A stretch of DNA of 64,000 nt from Toxoplasma gondii ME49 (taxonomy: Eukaryota > Apicomplexa > Conoidasida > Eucoccidiorida > Sarcocystidae): the NCBI RefSeq assembly GCF_000006565.2, contig NC_031473.1:2254817-2318816 (forward strand), in the 5' to 3' direction. Shown in pieces: positions 57,961-64,000 of this stretch. A program made the position numbers and the translations under genes. How positions within the stretch are numbered: the first letter of the stretch is position 1; every line of letters begins with the position of its first letter. Below the pieces are notes generated by a model, which was given only the letters and a program-made list of their open reading frames with translations, did not search any database and was not told the DNA's origin.

Positions 57961-60865
57961 CTGTCTACTCCATAGTGACCTTACTGACGGAAGGCTGTTT
58001 CTCGTCACCGGTAGGCCTTCTTTCCAGTAGTCTCCCTCAACGACTGGGGATTCGTGGCTGCAGAACACTGTTAAATCGGGGATTTTTCTGTGCGCTCTGT
58101 CGGACAGAGCGAGACTCACACAAATTCGCAAGGAACAGAAACGCGACCAACAACTAGCGTCCTAGCATTGCTACGCAGCGCGAGGTGTCGACCTAGCACA
58201 GCAGGCGTTGAATGCAGGGATCTGACAGAGAAGCACGATTCAAAATTTTCTCAGACAGAAAATCTTCAACACTTGGATTTCAATAGTTTTGCTTGGAAAC
58301 AGAACCACGGTGGAAATAGCACCAACTTTTCTCAAAGTGTCAATGCCTAGCGCGAGTAGCTCGTCGGCCAGCTGTCTAGTTTGATGTCTCGTATTAAAGC
58401 ACCATGATAGGCGGAAACTAAAGGATGTTCTGGTTTTTAATGGTAGACACCCAATTGAAAAAGTTGATGTGCGGCTTCCGTGCTTACCAATTAATGGGAG
58501 AAGCAGGCTTTTGCCAACCGTTTTCAAAAGGAACTGTCACTCCCGCCCGGTCCCCCTTCGTCGCGGTTGCTCTCAGAGCGCCCCGTGGGCCTTTCAGAGG
58601 ACCAGTTTCTTTCTGCTTTGATTTTTTTCTATGGTTCTAGTGTGAGAGATTTGTACGTTTTCAGGGAAGTGATAACATGAAGGGTTAGATCTCGCCTGTG
58701 AAGCGGCATTTCCTTAATGTCGCACTCGCAACCGTCATCAGGCTCTGCATCGGGGTGTCTCTACCAAAGTGTTGGTGAGTGACTGAATAACAGCCTAGCG
58801 ATGTTCCACTTTTTACAGTGTGGAAGACGGCGTATAGATTCAGCTGTGGTCTGATTGGTACTGCATGCGTAAGATATTGAACTATGATTCTAATCAATGA
58901 ATGCACAATTCCCTGGGTATCCAACCCGGTGCTCTATCGTGGGCACTGACACTATCCCACAGTTCAACCTCGTGTTCTTTGGCAAAATTAATCAAGATTA
59001 GTTCTGATAGTCTGGACCAACCGATCTAAAACGGTTCGCAGATAGAAACTTCAGTTGCTTGTGTAGCGCTTTGGCGAGGCACCGTACTGCACGGCTTCGA
59101 TCGCACGAGTTTTTCCTGTTTTGTCGCCATGATACATTGACACGTGCACGTAGTTTTTTTGATTAGTCGAATGATTCGTTATGGTGAAGCGGCAGTGAGG
59201 TCTACAGAGTGCATCCTGAATTGGGAAGAAGTTCATCCAAGTGATAAACCATCTACGGATGCACTCTGAGTCATGAAGTGTTGAAGAATGGCAATCTGAG
59301 ATTCGGGTATGCAGAACTCGAATCTGAGGTTGACGCTGGAAGGCCGAATCGCAAATAAGCGCCACATAGGCGCGAACACTGAATCCATGGCCATCAACGT
59401 TAGAGTCCCAGTGCACACATTCACACCATTCGAAAGGCGGCTGGGAGAGAAAGTGTCACCGGACATCCGTAAGCCAGCTCACGTAGTACAGCAGATGGTG
59501 AACCATCGTTCCGAACAAAATGATTCCTTGTGGTACATCTTGTTGGCTCAGCCCCCTCACAAACACTCAGCATTCGTGACAACTCTCGGTGTCTCGGCAT
59601 TTTGTCGTCAAGGGATATCTGTCATAAAACGAAACAGCAGTCCCCACAATACACTACATATGGTGAGCGTTGGCATCTGCTCTGGTCGACGGTTGTTGAC
59701 ATGCTGTGTCGTGTCCAAAAGGTATCTGGGGCGCTTCATGGGAACCAGGGACGACGACAGAGGCTACATCGGCAGGGTACATGTGTTCAAGTGTGTATCA
59801 TTGATACAAGGGAAGGTAGATAATCTGGCATCTTTCTCTTGTTCGAGAACTACACAAATTGCTTTTTTAAGCCACCCACGGGAGCGATCCACAGCTGAAT
59901 GCTCCCGTTTGTGGACTGGCGACTCCCGCAGCTGATGTTAACGTGGCGAAGCCATGCAGACAAGACACCACTTTACCTCCCTTATTTGCACGGTGAAACT
60001 AGCATCATAGCAGATGGGCAGCTAACAGGTCCGTGCCGGCATCGCGACGTGTGACTGAATCATGGAGGGTTCTTCGCTGATGGAAGTAAAACAGACAACC
60101 GCGTGGCATTTCCCAAACGAAAACTCCAGTTGTACAGTCCTCACGGAACGTAGGAAATCTCCAGGAAGAGATTATGATATGCTGCCCTAATTCCCTGAAA
60201 ATCCTCGACCCACGCGAGTTGAAATACACAAGAATGCGGAAGCCGACCCACAGATTCACCGTCGAGTTGTTCCGACTTCAAACCGACTGTGTTTTTCTGT
60301 CGCACCAAAACAGCCCGTGCAAAAAAGGAGTACGTTCTGAAGCAGTGACTCGTCTAGACATGTAATGCTCTGCGTGTCAGGTACTACCAGAGAAAAGGCA
60401 GGAATCAAACCAAGATTAGCTGTCTGTGGTTGCAGCAACGCCAGTCATCGCCGATACTTTTCTTCTTGGGGAAAGGTGGATTTCAACACACACAAAGTGA
60501 AATGCGAAATACAGGGTCTGTTCCCTCAAATCACGCACATGCAGCTTAAAAATTGGAGACAGAAGAGTGTAATCTGACCCGCACTGGGAACGCATATTCC
60601 ATCTTGAGAAATTCTACGTTTCCGGATACTGAAATCGTCACAAACGCTTCCAACACGCGGCACTTCCCTCTCCCTCTTGTTTCGCTCGTTCCCCTCCACC
60701 CTTTCAGCTCCAGCTCCTTGAAATGGCACATCCACTGCTTGACAGGACAAAAGTTCTTTCCTGTGGACCTCTGCAGCCTGGAACTCGCCAGATCCCGAGC
60801 AAGCCGGTCCCGCGCATCTCCAAACTATCAACAGACTTCTGTGGGCAGTTGCGGTCCGCAACTCT
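57961..60865. other. Gene-poor region, no supported gene
   Basis: Open frames here are short, apart from one + strand frame at 59309-59935 (208 codons, starting at a non-ATG codon). It contains DSLWYILLAQPPHKH and has no signal peptide or recognised domain. One part resembles the minus-strand frame near 53.2 kb. I see no intact gene. The 3' untranslated region of the minus-strand gene ending at 60866 probably occupies the last few hundred bases. Confidence 0.4.
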
Positions 60866-62191
60866 TTAGCGTCTCTGCGATCCGCGGAAGTCATTTGCTC
60901 CCCGACCAGCAGAACCGCGTTCTTTCCCCGTGGAAACCGCACTGTTTCGACCGCCAGTTTCGGATTTCGCTGCACTGCGCGAACCACTCGTTTCCGCGCC
61001 GTTCCCTACGCCGGGTCTGCGTACTCCCGAAACGGCGGGACGACGCGGCAGCACACTTGTGCGCAGCAAAACTTCTTCATCGTCATCATCGTCCAAACAC
61101 AGATTTCTGTGGCTTTCGCTACGCGCGCATCCGCCTGCTGTCTGTTCCTCTCGATTGTCTCGCGAACTCCGTGGCAGATTTGCTTGCAAAAGCTCCCGTC
61201 CCTTCAGCAACTCGAGCAAATTTCGACCTTGTTGCGCCATGGCAGGCGATGCTCCGCCGGTCGGGCCAGCGGTGACTGGCGTGACTGGCGACGCGCTCGG
61301 CGCTCGCGACTCGACAAGAATTCTCGAGGCGAACGTTTTCGTCGCGGGATCGGTTGAGGTTTCAGAATTGTGTTGAGGAGCGGGTGCGACGTCCACCCTC
61401 GGCGTCTGACTGACATGCAAGCTTTCTACCGGTGTTCGGTGTGGCTGCGAGTGCACGAGAGACTGAGCCGCGGTTTCTTCCGTAGCACGCTGCAACTGTG
61501 GAGTGTCTCGAGTCATCAACTGCTTGATGAGCGAAGTGATGTTTGCGTTCTGCGAGACGTTGTTCTGAGGAACCTTGTCTGGTTCGTCCCTCGTACAGTG
61601 CGCCGCGCCGACGCGGTTTCCACCCTGTCCACCCAAAGGTACGGTCGGTGCGATCCCGTCAGGAAGCCTGGACTGCGGCATCGCCTGCCAAGGCCCTCCA
61701 GAAGACGCGCCTGTCTTCAAGCCTAAAAGCTGCTTCACATGCTGCGTTGCGTGCTGCTGAGCCGCTGGCTGCGCGGCGGAGAATCCACTCCTCTCGTGTG
61801 AGTCTGCGGACGCGACCCCAACAGAGGCGCTCTTACCTGCCTCCGTTCTCAGTGCCGTCTGCCCCGCCGCTTGAGGGCCTCGGCGAAGAATCTGCAGCAA
61901 AGGCTGGCTCTGACTCGAAGAAAACGACAGACGCGAGTCGCCTCCAGAGGAAATGCCCGCGGGTACTCCTCGGCCTCCGCCATTGGCGACCGGACTGGGA
62001 AGCAAACCTAGACCCTGAGCCTCCGCTCGCGGAACTTCAGAAGCGGTGGCAGGCCGGCAGAGCAACGCCTCTTTCGGACCTGGACTCGGCAACAAAGGAG
62101 ACGCCGTCGAAGAGACACTCGAAGCAGCCTGACGCTCCACAGCCGTCTCTGCACGAGCGCCGCGAGATCCCCCGTCGCCAGCCGGGGAAAC
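60866..62191 (-). CDS. 3'-terminal exon of a Ser/Gln/Pro-rich protein with leucine-rich helical motifs
   Basis: The exon begins after an acceptor (TTTTTTCAG, 62192) in phase 0 and runs 441 codons to the stop at 60866. There is no in-frame ATG near its start, so coding exons lie upstream. A matching phase-0 donor (CGT|GTAAGT) exists at 62997/62996. The sequence is low-complexity but carries four short amphipathic leucine motifs: LLQILRRG (about 98), VKQLLGLKTG (152), ITSLIKQLM (218) and NLLELLKG (324). A poly-Asp patch (LDDDDDEEV) is at about 367. Such leucine-rich helical motifs occur in disordered tails of mRNA-decapping and P-body proteins, which is a hint only. The tail is Arg/Gly/Ser-rich. 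Whether it joins the exons at 63.0-63.9 kb is unresolved. Confidence 0.5.
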   Translation of the reverse strand, partial: VSPAGDGGSRGARAETAVERQAASSVSSTASPLLPSPGPKEALLCRPATASEVPRAEAQGLGLLPSPVANGGGRGVPAGISSGGDSRLSFSSSQSQPLLQILRRGPQAAGQTALRTEAGKSASVGVASADSHERSGFSAAQPAAQQHATQHVKQLLGLKTGASSGGPWQAMPQSRLPDGIAPTVPLGGQGGNRVGAAHCTRDEPDKVPQNNVSQNANITSLIKQLMTRDTPQLQRATEETAAQSLVHSQPHRTPVESLHVSQTPRVDVAPAPQHNSETSTDPATKTFASRILVESRAPSASPVTPVTAGPTGGASPAMAQQGRNLLELLKGRELLQANLPRSSRDNREEQTAGGCARSESHRNLCLDDDDDEEVLLRTSVLPRRPAVSGVRRPGVGNGAETSGSRSAAKSETGGRNSAVSTGKERGSAGRGANDFRGSQRR

Positions 62192-62251
62192 CTGAAAAAA
62201 CAGGTGCAGAACTCCGCAGCAGTGCAGGATTTCTGAGACACACACATGTCA

Positions 62252-62362
62252 ATGCGTGTATGTATATGTATTTACAAACAATTATAAATATATATAAAGA
62301 TATATATTTATATAAATATATATATATAGATATATATTTATATAACTATATATATATATGGA
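62252..62362. repeat. (TA)n microsatellite
   Basis: TA/TATT/AATA tract directly 5' (in minus-strand transcript order) of the 62191 acceptor, consistent with an intronic position as elsewhere in the window. Confidence 0.9.
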
Positions 62363-63037
62363 GACATTGGGCGCATGCCACAGAAGAGGACGTGCGAGGT
62401 TCTGATTACGGGCACGAACACAAAAACTCAAAGCATGTGGTGTACCGACTCAGAAATCCACAGGCATACGCCCCGCGAGATTGAAAAAAAGTGGAAGAAG
62501 AACGCATCCAGCGAATGCATTTCGAAATCGTGTCTCTCGTCGTTTATAGAAGTCGAGGAAGAAATACTTTTAACCGTACACGGAATGCTAGAAGATACCA
62601 CGCAGGTACGACACAGAACCAAGGGTGCCATCAAGGTGTCTCCTCTGTGCCGGTCATCTCTCGGCAAATATATTTAAGTGGAAGAGTTGATTTAATTCGG
62701 ATTCCTGAATTATGGTTAGGTATTCCCGTAGTTGAATTAGGGTCCGGTAGCTCGAACAAGTTCCCCGATCTTCACAAAGTCGAAACATGCACATCCCGGT
62801 CTCCTCTCGCCTTCAGACTTCCTGGCAAAGTACGGCTGGACCCCCAGTGGACAGGAAATTATTTTTCTATTAGAGTGATGGTATCCTTCGATTGAAGTCG
62901 ATCCGCGAAGAAGCGGCGCGATGCATGTGCAAAGGCCTCTTCTTCCGGAGGGGCAGGCAGCGTTCCTGCGCCGAGAAAAATCTTTCTTGCACTTACACGG
63001 CTGACGAGAGGGAACAGCTCAATGCACGGGACGCGAA

Positions 63038-63894
63038 TTAACCGAAGCGAAGAGCATCTGCCGTCCATGTTTTGAGCGCCTGCAGTAAACAGGAAAGACA
63101 GGGAAAGACGAAAAAAGAAGAAAGACCTCTGGAATACGCCCGGAAACCGAGGAAACCTGCAAAAGCTGCACCACGGCAGAGAAATCGATTCTCCACTCGT
63201 CGTAGGTCCACTCTTCACTCTTTTCACTCTGCTCTCTACAAACCGCGTCAACGCTGCCTTTGCAGACGTCCACAGAGACATCCATGTACTTGGTGAAGAT
63301 GAGACATGTATTGGCATGGAGTCGAGGAAGAGTCTTTTCGGAAGGAAGTGCATCTTCATCGACTTAGCGTACGCTTTCACATCCACCAGCGCCTCCCGCC
63401 ACCCCCTGTTTCTTCCGACCGGAAAAACACCCACAGTGGTCCTTTTCGCATCCTCTGCATCTTCATAGAAGGCGCGCTGTCTGTTTTTAAACAAGCGGGT
63501 CCGGATTCGAATCCTTCTTTCTCACCGAGTTGCACTTGGTCAAGGAGTACCTCGACGACGATGTCTTGCAGAATTCCCTGAAGAGCTGCGGCGACTTCGG
63601 CTTCTTCCCACCATGCCCAAGGCTCCACTTTGCGGCCGTTTCTTCCTCTCGCTTTTTGCCGACAAGCTTGAGAGGTGACGCTCACGCTCGCTTGCAGCGC
63701 AGTGTCTCCCGAGAGGCGGAAAGGCACTGAGCCGTCGATCGAGCAGAGACCTGTGACGGTGCCTCTGCTTCCTTGGTATATACACCCGGCCTGTGTGGTG
63801 TACGCGACGCGCTGCCCCAGCGAAAGTTTCAACGTCCATTTGCCCTCCACGACTCCCGAAGGCCGAGAGACAGTTGAGACGAGAGAGAAGAAAG
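63038..63894 (-). CDS. 3' end of an unrecognised protein, three exons, 5' end outside window
   Basis: Exons in transcript order: 63894-63526 (acceptor CATTTGCAG), 63362-63157, 63079-63038 (TAA). The phases agree (1, 0). The product includes WTLKLSLGQRVAYTTQAGC, GILQDIVVEVLLDQVQL, LIFTKYMDVSVDVCKGSVDA and EEWTYDEWRIDFSAVVQLLQ. No domain is recognised. The last exon could instead extend to 62997, read in another frame (NMDGRCSSLRLIRVPCIELF), and splice in phase 0 to the exon starting at 62191, making one gene with the Ser/Gln/Pro-rich protein. That would need a weak donor near 63137. Part of the middle exon is also open and protein-like in a second frame. Confidence 0.42.
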
Positions 63895-64000
63895 CTGCAA
63901 ATGAACAGGCATTCAACGCGAAAGAAACGCCCCCCGGGAGAATGACTGATACCCACAGAAAGACGAATTTGAGAACCGTTTCCTTTCTCGCGGACACCAC

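Noticed and set aside
61543..62484. Plus-strand 313-codon open frame opposite the Ser/Gln/Pro-rich exon
   Set aside because: It runs straight into the TA microsatellite, giving Tyr/Ile repeats, and lacks matched splice sites. The minus frame is longer and bounded by a proper acceptor.

Overview
This looks like nuclear DNA of a tissue-cyst-forming coccidian apicomplexan, most likely Toxoplasma gondii or a close relative such as Hammondia or Neospora. The signs are GC-balanced multi-exon genes with GT..AG introns, pyrimidine-rich intron sense strands, long low-complexity insertions in coding exons, frequent TGCATGC palindromes, and many (TA)n microsatellites inside introns. No tRNA, rRNA, CRISPR, bacterial operon or transposon signature was seen. 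All gene models were built by hand from splice sites and reading-frame phase; none has transcript support.

Left part (1-20030, + strand): the last 16 exons of one very large gene. Its C-terminal exons carry the two helical blocks of a plant-type UNC-13/Munc13 protein (MUN/MHD, DUF810-like). This points to a vesicle-tethering or SNARE-priming factor expanded to more than 3,700 residues. A small gene of disputed strand lies at 21.2-22.9 kb. From 24256 a 29-exon + strand gene encodes a 1,677-residue coiled-coil protein. It has a 33-residue tandem repeat and a run of short duplicated phase-0 exons. Its TAG stop at 42033 is followed by further same-frame coding-like sequence.

Middle (44.5-52.3 kb): a complete five-exon NSA2 gene (60S ribosome biogenesis) on the minus strand is divergent from a + strand gene for a degenerate RFC3/delta-prime-like clamp-loader protein. 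They share about 1.1 kb of upstream sequence.

Right part (52.3-64 kb): about 8 kb poor in genes, with decayed repeated segments. Embedded in it is one intact minus-strand gene for a 200-residue secreted protein with an acid/base-block tail, preceded by a degenerate ~27-bp tandem repeat. Two minus-strand gene ends close the window: a Ser/Gln/Pro-rich protein with leucine-rich helical motifs, and an unrecognised protein whose 5' end lies outside.

No single pathway unites the genes. NSA2 (ribosome assembly) and the RFC-like gene (DNA clamp loading) are housekeeping in type. The UNC13-like giant is a candidate for regulated secretion, and the 200-residue protein a candidate secretory cargo.
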